The notes beneath the pieces were generated by a model. The model saw only the letters and a program-made list of their open reading frames with translations. It was not told the origin of the DNA and ran no database searches. This document shows, piece after piece, positions 5,680-7,083 of a stretch of 7,083 bases of DNA (the first letter of the stretch is position 1; the number at the start of each line of letters is the position of its first letter). Position numbers and translations under genes: made by a program. This stretch comes from Chloroflexota bacterium (GTDB taxonomy: Bacteria; Chloroflexota; Anaerolineae; Anaerolineales; Anaerolineaceae), in contig JAEXTI010000088.1 in the NCBI GenBank assembly GCA_023406965.1, positions 1 through 7,083 of the forward strand, given 5' to 3'.

Positions 5680-5711
5680 GACCCTAAGGGTTTCGGAAAA
5701 CCCTTAGGGTC
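5673..5711 (-). terminator. Intrinsic terminator of enolase, carrying palindromic repeat copy 2
   Basis: Read on the minus strand, a 14-bp perfect stem (5711-5698 paired with 5693-5680, four-base loop) is followed directly by seven T residues (5679-5673). It starts 20 bases after the enolase stop, the classic layout of a rho-independent terminator. On the plus strand the stem is followed by CAAAAAA, so it lacks a U-tract and would serve the convergent hydrolase operon poorly. The core (5679-5711) is 32 of 33 identical to the element at 4328-4360, so the terminator is also a copy of a repeat. Confidence 0.88.
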
Positions 5712-5731
5712 AAAAAAGCGGGGCTTACTGG

Positions 5732-7081
<1,350 letters not shown>

Positions 7082-7083
7082 GT

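Noticed and set aside
4327..5711. The two palindromes as terminal inverted repeats of a transposon carrying the hydrolase
   Set aside because: Each copy is self-palindromic, so orientation says nothing; there is no transposase, no evident target duplication, and copy 2 already has a clear role as the enolase terminator.

Overview
The window is GC-rich bacterial chromosome, densely packed, with six protein genes (one cut by the left edge) and no RNA gene, insertion sequence, CRISPR array or phage gene that I can see. A family 5 uracil-DNA glycosylase, the enolase type (a WQSTDAQEF stretch instead of the common DNNVDIQEF) and the mix of sugar and membrane-hydrolase genes fit a member of the Chloroflexota, perhaps Anaerolineae. 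That placement is inference from protein flavour, not a computed result.

Left block (1-2510), amino-sugar and mannose metabolism. The 3' part of nanE (N-acetylmannosamine-6-phosphate 2-epimerase) overlaps by 4 bp a ROK-family sugar kinase on the same strand, probably N-acetylmannosamine kinase. Together they would turn ManNAc into GlcNAc-6-phosphate during sialic acid or ManNAc breakdown. A class I mannose-6-phosphate isomerase-like gene converges from the minus strand, and its 3' end overlaps the kinase by 29 bp.

Centre (2511-2643) is a divergent intergenic region. It has a good extended -10 promoter for the rightward genes and a weaker promoter candidate for the leftward isomerase gene.

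Middle block (2644-5616, plus strand) is a probable operon. It encodes a family 5 uracil-DNA glycosylase, a membrane-anchored alpha/beta hydrolase, and a second alpha/beta hydrolase fused to an N-terminal four-helix membrane domain that looks like an internal duplication.

Right block (5732-7039, minus strand) is a complete enolase gene with all catalytic residues. It converges on the operon.

The most unusual feature is a near-identical palindromic element present twice, on each side of the second hydrolase gene (33 bp with one mismatch, in the loop). The right copy is a textbook intrinsic terminator for enolase. The left copy supplies the stop codon of the first hydrolase and lies just upstream of the second hydrolase's start. 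Otherwise the window looks like ordinary housekeeping and sugar metabolism; I found no convincing new multi-gene system.
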